A DNA stretch of 64,000 bases from contig NZ_CP115467.1 of assembly GCF_028462125.1 (NCBI RefSeq), forward strand, positions 124,001 through 188,000, in the 5' to 3' direction. The position numbers and the translations under genes are program-made. Below are positions 19,751-28,552 of this stretch, piece after piece. Below the pieces are notes generated by a model, which was not told where the DNA came from, made no database searches, and was given only the letters and a program-made list of their open reading frames with translations. The DNA comes from Leptospira sp. GIMC2001 (GTDB lineage Bacteria > Spirochaetota > Leptospiria > Leptospirales > Leptospiraceae). Position 1 is the first letter of the stretch; every line of letters begins with the position of its first letter.

Positions 19751-19808
19751 AAAAATTCCTTGTAATTAACAAAAAGCCGCAAAATCCTATTCATGCAAGT
19801 AAAAAACA

Positions 19809-20213
19809 ATGCACAAAAAAAAACCAAGATCTTGGTCAACTTTAATCATCCAAGGTACATCCTTAAAACCAGATACCGTATCAAGAGAACTTGGAGTAAG
19901 TCCAGACTATTCGCACGATAGCAATACAACCAGCTTACAAGATAAGCAAACAATGCCTATTTGGCAATTGAACTCAAGACTCAAGCCGGACGCTACTCTC
20001 TCAGAACATCTCTGGGATATACTTGAAAGAATTGCACCTGCTCGTAAACTTTTGAAAGAGTGGTCTCAGGAAATGGAGATCGTTCTTTATACATCTGTTG
20101 AATTTTCGGATGCTGATGTTGACGGAATCAAATTGGAGCCAAGGCTTATGTTGCTTTTGGGGGATTTAGGTATCCACTTGGAATTCCTCCCTTGGCTAGA
20201 AGAGAGTGCATAG
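19809..20213 (+). CDS. DUF4279 domain protein
   Basis: Cytoplasmic protein of 134 residues. The DUF4279 pattern is recognisable: RSWSTLIIQGTSLKPDTVSREL, MPIWQLNSRL, HLWDILERIAPARKLLKEW, and the closing LGDLGIHLEFLPWL. The family has no experimentally settled function. It is divergent from the OmpR regulator (58 bp gap), and its last 68 bp overlap the convergent STAS-like gene, both frames apparently coding. Confidence 0.72.
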   Translation: MHKKKPRSWSTLIIQGTSLKPDTVSRELGVSPDYSHDSNTTSLQDKQTMPIWQLNSRLKPDATLSEHLWDILERIAPARKLLKEWSQEMEIVLYTSVEFSDADVDGIKLEPRLMLLLGDLGIHLEFLPWLEESA

Positions 20214-20577
20214 TCGGTGGAATTCTTTTGCGAGTTCTCTCATCCGATTGCAAGAATACAATATTTTGTAGAGAAAACCTGCGAATAAAATGATTCACAG
20301 AAGGGGACAAGCCCGCAAGTATAAGAACTCTTTTTTTCTCTTTTAGATCCTTAGCTAAGGTCATAAGTTTCGTGAGAAAGCTTAATGGCAAATATTTAAC
20401 TCCGAACAAATCTATTCTAATGTGATTCCTTGTCTGGAAATACAACATGGCAAAAACTGAAGAAGCTTCTACCTCTATTTTCTCATCTACCTCATTGAAT
20501 AAACAAACTAGCTCGATTGCATTCGCAACCTCACGAAATCGAAAATAGCGTAGTTTGCTTCTTGCCATTGCATACAT
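20146..20577 (-). CDS. STAS-like anti-sigma-factor-antagonist-type protein
   Basis: Protein of 143 residues. The centre has the STAS layout: a beta strand with HIRIDLFGVKYLPLSFLTKLMTLAKDL (the Ser of PLSFL aligns with the usual phospho-acceptor region), then RVLILAGLSPSVNHFIRRF. The N-terminal and C-terminal extensions are unusual. The start could be the ATG at 20577 or the in-frame ATG at 20568. The promoter region with epmA is only about 30 bp. Its tail overlaps the DUF4279 gene by 68 bp. Family assignment is by pattern only. Confidence 0.6.
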   Translation of the reverse strand: MYAMARSKLRYFRFREVANAIELVCLFNEVDEKIEVEASSVFAMLYFQTRNHIRIDLFGVKYLPLSFLTKLMTLAKDLKEKKRVLILAGLSPSVNHFIRRFSLQNIVFLQSDERTRKRIPPTMHSLLAKGGIPSGYLNPPKAT

Positions 20578-20606
20578 TTTATAACTATTTGATAATAAGT
20601 CAACCT

Positions 20607-21551
20607 ATGAATCTATTACCTCGCGAAATTCAAATACTTAGATCCAAATTTCTTCGCTCAACGAGAGAATTTCTAGAGAAGGAAAATTTCATTGAAGTGG
20701 ATACACCCTCATTCAAGAAAATCGTTGGAATGGAACCTTATCTTGATCCGTTCATAGTGCACTCAGAATCACATGAAGAGAATGGCTATCTAATCACAAG
20801 TCCTGAATATTCTCTAAAAATGGCACTGTCGAGTGGATTGGAACGCGTATACGAAATCGCTCATTGCTATCGTTCGGGAGAAAAGGGGAGTCCTATCCAC
20901 ACAGCCGAATTCTTAATGTTAGAATTTTATGCATCGAAAATGAATGAATTTGATATGATGGATTGCACGATTGCTTACATGTCGCATCTTCAGTCCCATT
21001 GGAAGAATTTTGGCTGGGATGAAATACCTGTTAGTCGCCTAACTAACATTCAGGTTTTTGAAGAAAGGACGGGACGTGGATGGCTAAGACGTGATCTTGA
21101 AGAGACCCTTCGTATCCATTCAATTCCTTTTCAAGAATCCGACAGATATGAAGATTTATATTTCCTGGTTTTTCTCAATTTGATTGAGCCACATTTACCG
21201 GCAGGTTTTGTTTTTCTATACGATTATCCTCCTGAATGTGCAGCGCTTGCAAAAGTGGAAAACGGAGTAGCTCGAAGATTTGAAATCTATTGGGATCAGA
21301 TAGAAGTCGCTAACGCATTTAATGAGTTAGGTGACTCAACCGAACAAAGATTACGCTTAGAGAATGAGCAGAGATTGCGTGCTTCCCTCGGGAAAAAGGT
21401 TTTTGATTTGGATGAAGATTTTCTATCTTGCTTAGACTTGCATTTTCCTGAGGCGACTGGGATATCAATAGGATTAGATCGGCTTTTTATGAGAGCAATG
21501 AAATTGAACCATCTCAAAGATGTTAGTCCTTATCGTCTTTTTTTTGGTTGA
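20607..21551 (+). CDS. epmA: EF-P lysine aminoacylase EpmA (GenX/PoxA)
   Basis: Class II lysyl-tRNA-synthetase-like enzyme that attaches (R)-beta-lysine to elongation factor P. I start it at the ATG at 20607 (MNLLPREIQILRSKF), giving 314 residues, close to the usual 325; an upstream ATG would add 30 residues overlapping the STAS gene. Motifs: FIEVDTPSF, GMEPYLDPF, SPEYSLKMALSSGLERVYEI, CYRSGEKGSPIHTAEFLMLE (motif 2) and GISIGLDRLFM (motif 3). No anticodon-binding domain is present, which separates it from LysS. The partners EpmB and EF-P are not in this window. Confidence 0.92.
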   Translation: MNLLPREIQILRSKFLRSTREFLEKENFIEVDTPSFKKIVGMEPYLDPFIVHSESHEENGYLITSPEYSLKMALSSGLERVYEIAHCYRSGEKGSPIHTAEFLMLEFYASKMNEFDMMDCTIAYMSHLQSHWKNFGWDEIPVSRLTNIQVFEERTGRGWLRRDLEETLRIHSIPFQESDRYEDLYFLVFLNLIEPHLPAGFVFLYDYPPECAALAKVENGVARRFEIYWDQIEVANAFNELGDSTEQRLRLENEQRLRASLGKKVFDLDEDFLSCLDLHFPEATGISIGLDRLFMRAMKLNHLKDVSPYRLFFG

Positions 21552-21582
21552 TATAAGTTAGGTAGTCTAGACTCTGTATTTT

Positions 21583-21608
21583 AATGACTAAATGTTCAGT
21601 CATTTTTT
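21583..21608 (+). terminator. Hairpin with T-run before the RND gene (terminator or TetR-type operator)
   Basis: AATGACT and AGTCATT flank an eight-base loop and run into six Ts, matching an intrinsic terminator for epmA. The core TGAC...GTCA is also an 18 bp imperfect palindrome (14 of 18 symmetric) of the kind bound by TetR/AcrR repressors of RND pumps, and it lies just upstream of the RND ribosome-binding site (GGAG at about 21609-21612). Confidence 0.5.
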
Positions 21609-21617
21609 GGAGTCTCG

Positions 21618-24600
21618 ATGAAATTATTTAAATACTTTGTAGATCGGCCTTTGTTTGTTCGAATCATGTTGGTTGGAATTGTTTTGATTTCCATTCAATC
21701 CATTACCAAAATGCAAAGAGATAGTTTCCCTCAAGTTGATTTGGGAACCATGATCATTACCACGAAATACTTGGGGGCTTCACCCAAGGATGTGGAAGAA
21801 AACGTAACGAGATTGATTGAGGATGAGCTCAAAGGAGTTGCAGGTATCAAAACCTTTAACTCAACATCGCAAGAAAACGTTTCTAGCATTGTAGTTGAAA
21901 TCGATATTGATTTTCCCAACCAAGACGAAGTAAAAGATGAGATCCGCCGAGCAGTGGAGCGGGTCACTGATTTGCCTTCTGAAGTCAAAGAAAGACCTCA
22001 AGTTCGAGATCTGAAAGCTACAGAATTTCCTGTTCTCAGTATTGGAATTTCTGGTAAGGATCTTCCGTATGCGACGCTCCGAGAGACTGCGAAGCAAGTG
22101 GAGAAAGAAATTAAACGAATCTCCGGAGTATCGCAAGTAGACAAATATGCGTATCGTGACAAAGAGTTTCTAGTTTATACAGATCCACAGAAGCTTAAGA
22201 ATTCCTATATTGGAATCGCTGATGTTCTGCAGTCGATTTCTTCAAGAAATATAAGGGCAACAAGCGGAAATTTAGAAGCGGGCAATTCACAGAGAAACAT
22301 TCTTACGATCGCTGAGTTTAGATCCATGGAAGATATTCGAGAAACGATTATTCGATCAGAATTTGGTGGGGGAACGATTCGTGTAAAGAACGTTGCTGAA
22401 GTCGAAGAGGGATTTGAAGATGAATTGATGCGCACCTATTTCAATGGTAAGCAAGGAATCACTCTCACTGTCAAGAAGTCGTCGACCGAAGATTTGATTC
22501 GATTGGTAGATAAAATAAAAGAATACATTGATGCAAAGAAGCTGCAAATACCTGAGGGTGTTGAGCTATCCATAGTTTCTGATGCGTCACGTGTTGTTAG
22601 AAATAGGATTGAGGTAGTTGTCTCCAATGCCCTATTTGGATTTTTTCTGGTTGTCTGTATCATGATTTTTTTCATAGATATCCGGTCTTCCTTTCTCATT
22701 GCCCTTAGTATTCCATTTTCGTTCTTGGTTACTTTTATTTTGATGAATCGATTGGATCAGTCGATCAATGCCATCTCCTTGGTTGCAATGATCACGGCAT
22801 TGGGTATGATCGTGGATCAGTCCGTTGTTGTTACAGAGAACTCTTTGTACTATGTGCAACGGGGGGGCGACAAAGCAAAAAATATTCTCAAAGGTACGAT
22901 GGAAGTTGTAATGCCCATCTTTGCCAGTGTTTGTACTACTGTATTTGCGTTCATTCCGATGTTTGCTGTGACTGGCACCATGGGCAAGTTCATCAAGGCA
23001 ATCCCTATAGTAGTGATTGCCTCACTCGTTGGTTCATTGCTCTATTCCTGGTTTTTTCTACCAAGCCTTGTCAATGAATATGGCAAAGCCCATTCGCATA
23101 AAGATGACAATTTCAGAAATCGACTGGAGCGAAGAATGAAGGGTTTCTACGAAACTACTTTAAGGGCAACGCTCAGAATAAAGTATCTAAGTCTCGGATT
23201 GATTTTTCTCTTTCTAGTCATGACATTTCGTTTTGTTGGCCCCCAAGTTCGAATGAATCTGTTCCCCCCTGCGGGCGCTGATACGATCAACATAACTTTG
23301 GAGATGCCGGATTACTATTCTTTCAATGCCTCAGAAAAGGTAATTAATCAGATAGAAGAATTGGTTCTCTCGCTGTCGGAAGAAGAACTCTATTATACTA
23401 CGAGTAAGATTGGAACCAATAACTTAAACAAACTGGCTGTTCCCATTGGCGGTGAGAAGCAACTCGCAGCAATTGAAGTAGGACTCACACCGGTATCAAA
23501 AAGAGAAAGGGAGGCAACAGAAATTGCTACAGAACTTCGCAATCGTATAGGTGATTTGAATTTACCTTTAGTTGAATTGGATGTTCAAGTTGTGAAACCC
23601 GGACCACCCGTTGGTAAGTCGATAGAAATTCGTGTTTTGTCAGATCGTAAAGATTTGAGAGAAAAATATACCCAGAAAGTGATTGAGTATCTTGAGCAAG
23701 TGAAAGGTGTTTATGATGTTGCTTCCAATGCCAAAATTGGTCGAGAGGAATATAAGATAGATTTGAACTATGCTACTCTCGGTCAAATGGGTTTGACCGT
23801 CCAAGATGTTGCAACGACTCTTCGCATAGCTTTTGATGGTATTGTTGCAACTTCCATCGTTCGCGAAAATGAAGAGATTGGAATTCGAGCCAAGTTCCCC
23901 GACAAGTATAGATCATCCCCCAAAAATATTTTGGATCTTGAAGTTCGCAATAGAACGGGAGCCCTCATTCCGTTGCGCTCATTTTCTAGTATTTCGACGA
24001 TACGAGCTGATTCCAAAATCTATCATATTGAAGGAGAGGTAACTACTTCCATCACAGCGAATAGTGAGCCTGATGTGATCCCCAAAGAAGTTGTGGATGC
24101 AACTCTTGCCAATTTTGCAAAAGAACTAAAAGAGATTCCTGAAGTGACTATGAGTTTTGGCGGTGAAGCAGAAAAATCTCAAGAATCTTTTCGTTCATTG
24201 GTGATTGCATTCTTCTTAGGATTTATCGCGATCTATCTCGCTATCGTTTTATTGTTTGAATCTTTTTCTCAACCGATTTTGGTATTGCTTGCTGTTCCGT
24301 TTGGACTTGTGGGAGTCTTATGGTCTTTCTTTTTGCACGGTCTTCCATTCTCATTCTTGGCCGCAATTGGAGTTATAGGACTGTCAGGAATTGTTGTAAA
24401 TAATTCAATTATGATGTTGGAGTTTATCAATAAGTTTTTTCCAAAAGGTGAGACAATACGTCGAACGAAATATGCTCGGAGAAAAGATAAACTAAAAGTG
24501 ATTCAAGGATCAGGAAGAAGGTTGCGACCCATTGTGATTACAACTGCAACCACTGTCCTTGGTCTTTTGCCAACGGGTTATGGAATTGGAGGCTCTGATC

Positions 24601-24788
24601 CATTTTTGGAACCTATGGTTCTTGCTCTGGCTTATGGAATTATCAGCTCAACTTTTATCACACTGTATGGAATTCCTGTACTTTTTCTCGTAAACCGAGA
24701 TTTGATTTGGATTGTTGGAAAATTTAAGAGGCTTATCAAGAATAGTTTTGGTTTGATTTTGAAATCTTATAATCCTTCTACTAAATAG
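21618..24788 (+). CDS. RND-family efflux permease
   Basis: Inner-membrane proton-driven transporter of 1056 residues, the AcrB/MexB/CusA-like superfamily. Features: N-terminal helix after the cytoplasmic start, first porter region (about 35-330), a block of membrane helices containing the proton-relay segment ITALGMIVDQSVVVTENSLYY (Asp present), a second porter half, and the mirrored helices with GVIGLSGIVVNNSIMMLEF. Length fits the family. No membrane-fusion protein or TolC-type gene is adjacent, which is unusual, so partners must be encoded elsewhere. The substrate cannot be read from sequence. It is preceded by a palindromic site at 21583-21608. Confidence 0.9.
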   Translation: MKLFKYFVDRPLFVRIMLVGIVLISIQSITKMQRDSFPQVDLGTMIITTKYLGASPKDVEENVTRLIEDELKGVAGIKTFNSTSQENVSSIVVEIDIDFPNQDEVKDEIRRAVERVTDLPSEVKERPQVRDLKATEFPVLSIGISGKDLPYATLRETAKQVEKEIKRISGVSQVDKYAYRDKEFLVYTDPQKLKNSYIGIADVLQSISSRNIRATSGNLEAGNSQRNILTIAEFRSMEDIRETIIRSEFGGGTIRVKNVAEVEEGFEDELMRTYFNGKQGITLTVKKSSTEDLIRLVDKIKEYIDAKKLQIPEGVELSIVSDASRVVRNRIEVVVSNALFGFFLVVCIMIFFIDIRSSFLIALSIPFSFLVTFILMNRLDQSINAISLVAMITALGMIVDQSVVVTENSLYYVQRGGDKAKNILKGTMEVVMPIFASVCTTVFAFIPMFAVTGTMGKFIKAIPIVVIASLVGSLLYSWFFLPSLVNEYGKAHSHKDDNFRNRLERRMKGFYETTLRATLRIKYLSLGLIFLFLVMTFRFVGPQVRMNLFPPAGADTINITLEMPDYYSFNASEKVINQIEELVLSLSEEELYYTTSKIGTNNLNKLAVPIGGEKQLAAIEVGLTPVSKREREATEIATELRNRIGDLNLPLVELDVQVVKPGPPVGKSIEIRVLSDRKDLREKYTQKVIEYLEQVKGVYDVASNAKIGREEYKIDLNYATLGQMGLTVQDVATTLRIAFDGIVATSIVRENEEIGIRAKFPDKYRSSPKNILDLEVRNRTGALIPLRSFSSISTIRADSKIYHIEGEVTTSITANSEPDVIPKEVVDATLANFAKELKEIPEVTMSFGGEAEKSQESFRSLVIAFFLGFIAIYLAIVLLFESFSQPILVLLAVPFGLVGVLWSFFLHGLPFSFLAAIGVIGLSGIVVNNSIMMLEFINKFFPKGETIRRTKYARRKDKLKVIQGSGRRLRPIVITTATTVLGLLPTGYGIGGSDPFLEPMVLALAYGIISSTFITLYGIPVLFLVNRDLIWIVGKFKRLIKNSFGLILKSYNPSTK

Positions 24789-24834
24789 AATAGACAAAAG
24801 GAAGGATTGTAGTTCACTTGACATTGATTCTATT

Positions 24835-24914
24835 CGCCGGGGGTGCTATTGACTCTGAGTCATGGCTGAGAATATACCCTGATGACCTGAACTAGATAAT
24901 ACTAGCGGAGGCAG
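24835..24914 (+). promoter_or_regulatory. TPP riboswitch (THI element)
   Basis: All conserved THI-box blocks are present in order: GGGGGTGC (24839-24846), CTGAGA (24866-24871), ACCC, ACCTGA (24885-24890), GATAAT (24895-24900) and GCGGAGG (24905-24911), with closing complementarity between the GCC near 24836 and GGC near 24910. The last block is also the Shine-Dalgarno sequence of thiM, 7 bp from the ATG at 24919. TPP binding should therefore mask the ribosome-binding site directly (translational control, inference from layout). Confidence 0.93.
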
Positions 24915-24918
24915 TGTG

Positions 24919-25677
24919 ATGATAACCAAGCACCCACTCGTTCTAAACATAACCAATTCCGTAACTGTCAATTTCGTGGCAGATGCTTTGCTTGCTGTTG
25001 GAGCAGCTCCTGTGATGTCAGAAGATCCGACGGATGCAACTGAATTGGTTCCTATCGTAAATGGAATATGTATCAATATTGGTACTATCAACACCCACCA
25101 AAGATCTATCATTGATAAGGTTTTGAGCACGAATTCCAAATCCAAGATAACTCTTGATCCTGTGGGAGCCGGAGCTACGGCAACAAGAACCAAAGCTTGC
25201 TTGGATATTTTGGCTACAGGAAAAGTGAATCTGATTCGAGGCAATGCATCGGAAATATCAAGCCTAGCGGGTAAGAATCATTCAACTCGAGGCGTAGATA
25301 GTACAGAAAGTACTCTGTCTGTAAAAGATTCTGCATTTTACCTCGCAACAGAATACAAATGTATAGTGGTTGTTAGTGGAGAAGTTGATCTATTGACTGA
25401 TGGTAAGAATATGTCTAGGACTTACAACGGATCAGCTTTGATGCCTAAGATAACTGGAACAGGATGCGTTTTATCTGCTTTCCTTACCGCAGTGATTTCG
25501 GATCATGAAGTATCTCTTGCGGATCTTACACAGGCTGTCGCATATTATGGTTATATGGGTGAGATTGCTGAATCACTTGCAAAAGGAACTGGAACATTCA
25601 AAGAAAGATTCTTGGATGCTCTATATCAGATTAAAGTTTCTGAAGTCCAAGAAAATCTTAGAATCGAAATGTTATGA
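24919..25677 (+). CDS. thiM: Hydroxyethylthiazole kinase
   Basis: Thiamine salvage kinase phosphorylating 4-methyl-5-(2-hydroxyethyl)thiazole. Ribokinase-like fold with VLNITNSVTVNFVADALLAVGAAPVMSEDP at the N-terminus (split by the first turn), LDPVGAGATATRT, IRGNASEI, and the catalytic Cys/Gly stretch ITGTGCVLSAF. I take the ATG at 24919, 7 bp after GGAGG; the GTG just before it is the alternative. It is directly controlled by the upstream TPP riboswitch and overlaps thiD by 4 bp. Confidence 0.94.
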   Translation: MITKHPLVLNITNSVTVNFVADALLAVGAAPVMSEDPTDATELVPIVNGICINIGTINTHQRSIIDKVLSTNSKSKITLDPVGAGATATRTKACLDILATGKVNLIRGNASEISSLAGKNHSTRGVDSTESTLSVKDSAFYLATEYKCIVVVSGEVDLLTDGKNMSRTYNGSALMPKITGTGCVLSAFLTAVISDHEVSLADLTQAVAYYGYMGEIAESLAKGTGTFKERFLDALYQIKVSEVQENLRIEML

Positions 25678-26480
25678 AAAGAAATTTTCCAATAGCTTTG
25701 AGCATAGCTGGATTCGACGGTAGTGGTGGAGCTGGGATGCAAGCCGATACCAAAACATTTTCTGCGTTAGGTGTATATGCATGCAATGTTCTAACAAGCC
25801 TGCCTATCCAAAATACGACAGGTGTAAAAGGTTTATATGATCTTCCTATTCAAGCGATCGAAGAACAAATCGACTCTATGTTTGAAGACCTAGACATTGA
25901 AGCGGTAAAAATCGGAATGCTACACAAGGTAGAAATCATTGAACTTGTTGCACGGAAAATGCAGCAGTACAAACCAAAATTTGTTGTGGTTGACCCAGTT
26001 ATGGTAGCTAAGTCAGGTCATCGCCTTTTGGAAGAGTCAGCAGTTGATGCTTTAAAATCTCTGATCCTTCCAATCGCAACAGTCCTTACTCCTAATATTC
26101 CAGAGGCAATTGATTTGGTTGGACACGACATAAAATCTAAATCGGATATGGAATTTGCCGCAATGGAAATTCTGAAAATGGGATCGAAGGCTGTTGTTGT
26201 AAAAGGCGGGCACGCTGAAGGAAATGAAAGTGAAGATTGCATTGTAATGCAAAGTGAGTCCCCCGTTTGGATTTCTGCTAAAAGAATTGTTTCTAACAAT
26301 ACGCATGGTACAGGTTGTACTTTTTCAGCTGCGATAGCGGCTCAACTAGCAAAAGGTGAGAACATTTACAACGCTATAAAAAAAGCTAAATCATACCTAA
26401 CTCAGGCGATATTAGCAAGTGCCGAATACAATATTGGCAAGGGCAAAGGTCCTGTTCATTTTTTCCATGCGTTCTGGTGA
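25674..26480 (+). CDS. thiD: Hydroxymethylpyrimidine (phosphate) kinase
   Basis: Kinase of 268 residues converting HMP to HMP-pyrophosphate for thiamine synthesis. Typical motifs: ALSIAGFDGSGGAGMQADTKTF, VLTSLPIQNT, VKIGMLH, VVDPVMVAKSGH, LTPNIPEA, VVVKGGH and NTHGTGCTFSAAIAA with the catalytic Cys-adjacent anion hole. The usual SDSSGGAG reads FDGSGGAG here, a tolerated change. Translationally coupled to thiM (ATGA). The last 25 bp overlap the convergent hydrolase gene. Confidence 0.95.
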   Translation: MKRNFPIALSIAGFDGSGGAGMQADTKTFSALGVYACNVLTSLPIQNTTGVKGLYDLPIQAIEEQIDSMFEDLDIEAVKIGMLHKVEIIELVARKMQQYKPKFVVVDPVMVAKSGHRLLEESAVDALKSLILPIATVLTPNIPEAIDLVGHDIKSKSDMEFAAMEILKMGSKAVVVKGGHAEGNESEDCIVMQSESPVWISAKRIVSNNTHGTGCTFSAAIAAQLAKGENIYNAIKKAKSYLTQAILASAEYNIGKGKGPVHFFHAFW

Positions 26481-27352
26481 TCTAGAAATTTAGCTACAAC
26501 TCTTTGGAATTCTTCTTGTTGCTCTAAGTGAACAAAATGTCCGGATTCATTGAATAAGACTTCTTGAATTGAAGCATGATCTCGAGTCAGATGGTCTGAT
26601 GAAATTGGAGGAACGATAGGGTCGTGCTGACTTCGAATCAAGAGTGTAGGAACTTTATAATCAGACATCAATGGTCTGATATCGGTTCGGTCCAACATAT
26701 CGAGAATCATACTCATATGCTTGCCTGATAGATTCTTAAACATTGGAAAATAGTTGTGAAAATAGTCTTTCATTCCCGGAAGGTTTTCAAATCCTTTAGG
26801 ATCCCTTACTCCGCGAAGAAATCCTTGCTCGAGAAATACTTCACTCATCTGAGTCGCTCTAAATCCCAGTTCGAATACCAATCCCATATGAAACCTGTGC
26901 ATTAATACAGCTGTTTTAAAGAGGCCAACTACCGGTCCGTAAACAACCGGGGCAATGCATACAATTTTTGAGATGGACTTAGGATGTAGTGCACCCGCAC
27001 CGAGTACTGCGAGTCCTCCCGTTGAATGACCAACCAGAATTGGTTTTTTCTTTCCTGCGATTTCAATAATTGCTTGGGACTGGGCTTCCAGAAAATCCAT
27101 CATTTCTAGATCATGACAATCTTCTGAGAATGTTGCTGGGAAATGTCCAACTAAGTCTAGTACGACGACTTCGCCTCTCTCAATGAAAAAGTTTAGATTG
27201 CGATCCCAATATCTAGGTGCAGACGTCCATCCGCCAATAAGAATAAATAGAGGTCCTTTCTTCTTGGAAGGATGTCTAGTATATGATAGAGTAAAATGCT
27301 TCCAGTGGAAATATTTTCTATCTGATTCCGGATCGTAAAAATTTTCAGCCAT
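26456..27352 (-). CDS. Alpha/beta hydrolase
   Basis: Soluble hydrolase of 298 residues. The nucleophile elbow is GHSTGGLAVLG (Ser), preceded by the oxyanion strand LFILIGGWTS; the acid is likely in IRSQHDPIVPP, and the base is the His in ESGHFVHLEQ. A helical cap lies between. The substrate is unknown; similarity is to general esterases and proline-iminopeptidase-type hydrolases. It lies 10 bp downstream of alanine racemase on the same strand and is likely co-transcribed. Its 3' end overlaps thiD by 25 bp. Confidence 0.85.
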   Translation of the reverse strand: MAENFYDPESDRKYFHWKHFTLSYTRHPSKKKGPLFILIGGWTSAPRYWDRNLNFFIERGEVVVLDLVGHFPATFSEDCHDLEMMDFLEAQSQAIIEIAGKKKPILVGHSTGGLAVLGAGALHPKSISKIVCIAPVVYGPVVGLFKTAVLMHRFHMGLVFELGFRATQMSEVFLEQGFLRGVRDPKGFENLPGMKDYFHNYFPMFKNLSGKHMSMILDMLDRTDIRPLMSDYKVPTLLIRSQHDPIVPPISSDHLTRDHASIQEVLFNESGHFVHLEQQEEFQRVVAKFLDHQNAWKK

Positions 27353-27362
27353 ACCAATTTCC

Positions 27363-28502
27363 TTAGTCTATAATATTTCTCGGGAGTAGGGAAAGAATGC
27401 TTGTTGTAGTTTCATAATTGATTGTATTGCTCCACAATGATAAATCATCCGCAGAAACATATTCGTTCTGAGAAGAACCAATAATCACAACTTCGTCTCC
27501 CAAAATTGCAGAATCAATATGAGTAATATCGATCATTGTCATATTCATACATATTCTTCCGAGAATTCTCGCTCGCTTGCCTGCAACTAACATATATCCA
27601 TTATTTGATAATTTTCTATCCAGACCTTCATAATAACCGACAGGGACAACTCCAACTCTTGTAGGACTCGTAGTTTTGTATGTCGACCCGTAACCGATAA
27701 ATGTTCCAGTCGGAACTTCCTGAATATGTTGTATTTGAGATTTCCAAACTAAAACAGGCTTGAGGACTGCTTCCGGCTTGCCCAATAATTTCATGGATAA
27801 TTTGGTTTCCATACTTGGCCACAATCCATACAAAGCTATGCCAATCCTTACCATATCCATTCGAGCTTCATCGAATAACAAGGCGGATGCGGAAGCCGCA
27901 CAATGCTTTATAAGGTTTGTATATCCAAAGGAATTTGCAATTTCGATATGTTCTTGAAAAGTTTTAAGTTGTTTCTGGGAATATGAATGCTCTGTAAAAT
28001 CTTCGGTTGATGCAAAATGAGTAGCGATACCTTCTAAGGGTAATCCTTTTGAATGAGCTTCACTCAATATATTTCTGAGAGATTCTCCGCTATGTCCAAG
28101 TCTTCCCATTCCTGTATCCGTTTTGAGGTGGATGCGCGGTCTTATATCTAGATTGGAAAGAAATTCCCATTCAACAAGTCGAGATACGATAACCCAAAAG
28201 TTTGTATCACTCAGATCATTTGCACGATTTCTAATATTTGGGATATCTCCCATAATCAAAATAGGAATTGTTTTATGCTTTTGGCGTATTATTTGAGCTT
28301 CTTCAAGTGAATTGACTCCGAATAGATCGACGGATGCATCGAGACAAAGATCTATCATCTCATAAATCCCATGTCCGTAAGCATTCGATTTGAGAACAGC
28401 ACAGAATTTCGTTTTTTGTTTGTTTGATTCGATTAGCTCACGAAAGATCCGAACATTGTGTACTAAAGCGGATCGCGAAAGTTCGATCTTAGCAGAAAGC
28501 AT
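27363..28502 (-). CDS. alr: Alanine racemase
   Basis: PLP enzyme of 379 residues making D-alanine for peptidoglycan. The PLP lysine is Lys38 in AVLKSNAYGHG. Further signatures are LKTDTGMGRLG, the HCAASASAL region, VVPVGYYEGLDR and RILGRICMNMTMID, with the catalytic Tyr in FIGYGSTY. Length is normal. It is divergent from the class V aminotransferase gene with a gap of about 50 bp and shares the minus-strand transcript with the alpha/beta hydrolase. Confidence 0.95.
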   Translation of the reverse strand: MLSAKIELSRSALVHNVRIFRELIESNKQKTKFCAVLKSNAYGHGIYEMIDLCLDASVDLFGVNSLEEAQIIRQKHKTIPILIMGDIPNIRNRANDLSDTNFWVIVSRLVEWEFLSNLDIRPRIHLKTDTGMGRLGHSGESLRNILSEAHSKGLPLEGIATHFASTEDFTEHSYSQKQLKTFQEHIEIANSFGYTNLIKHCAASASALLFDEARMDMVRIGIALYGLWPSMETKLSMKLLGKPEAVLKPVLVWKSQIQHIQEVPTGTFIGYGSTYKTTSPTRVGVVPVGYYEGLDRKLSNNGYMLVAGKRARILGRICMNMTMIDITHIDSAILGDEVVIIGSSQNEYVSADDLSLWSNTINYETTTSILSLLPRNIID

Positions 28503-28552
28503 AATAACTATAGGACAGGATTTTCGATAGAGGGGTGGAAGGCAAGTTTATT

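Noticed and set aside
20146..20577. STAS-like protein as partner of the PP2C phosphatase at 61794-63548
   Set aside because: They are 41 kb apart with no shared operon, so pairing would be speculation.
20517..20606. 30-residue N-terminal extension of EpmA
   Set aside because: It reads through the start region of the divergent STAS-like gene and has no counterpart in EpmA; MNLLPREIQ matches the usual N-terminus.
24818..24823. TTGACA taken as the -35 box of the thiM transcript
   Set aside because: No reasonable -10 hexamer lies 16-18 bp downstream; that region is already the riboswitch core.
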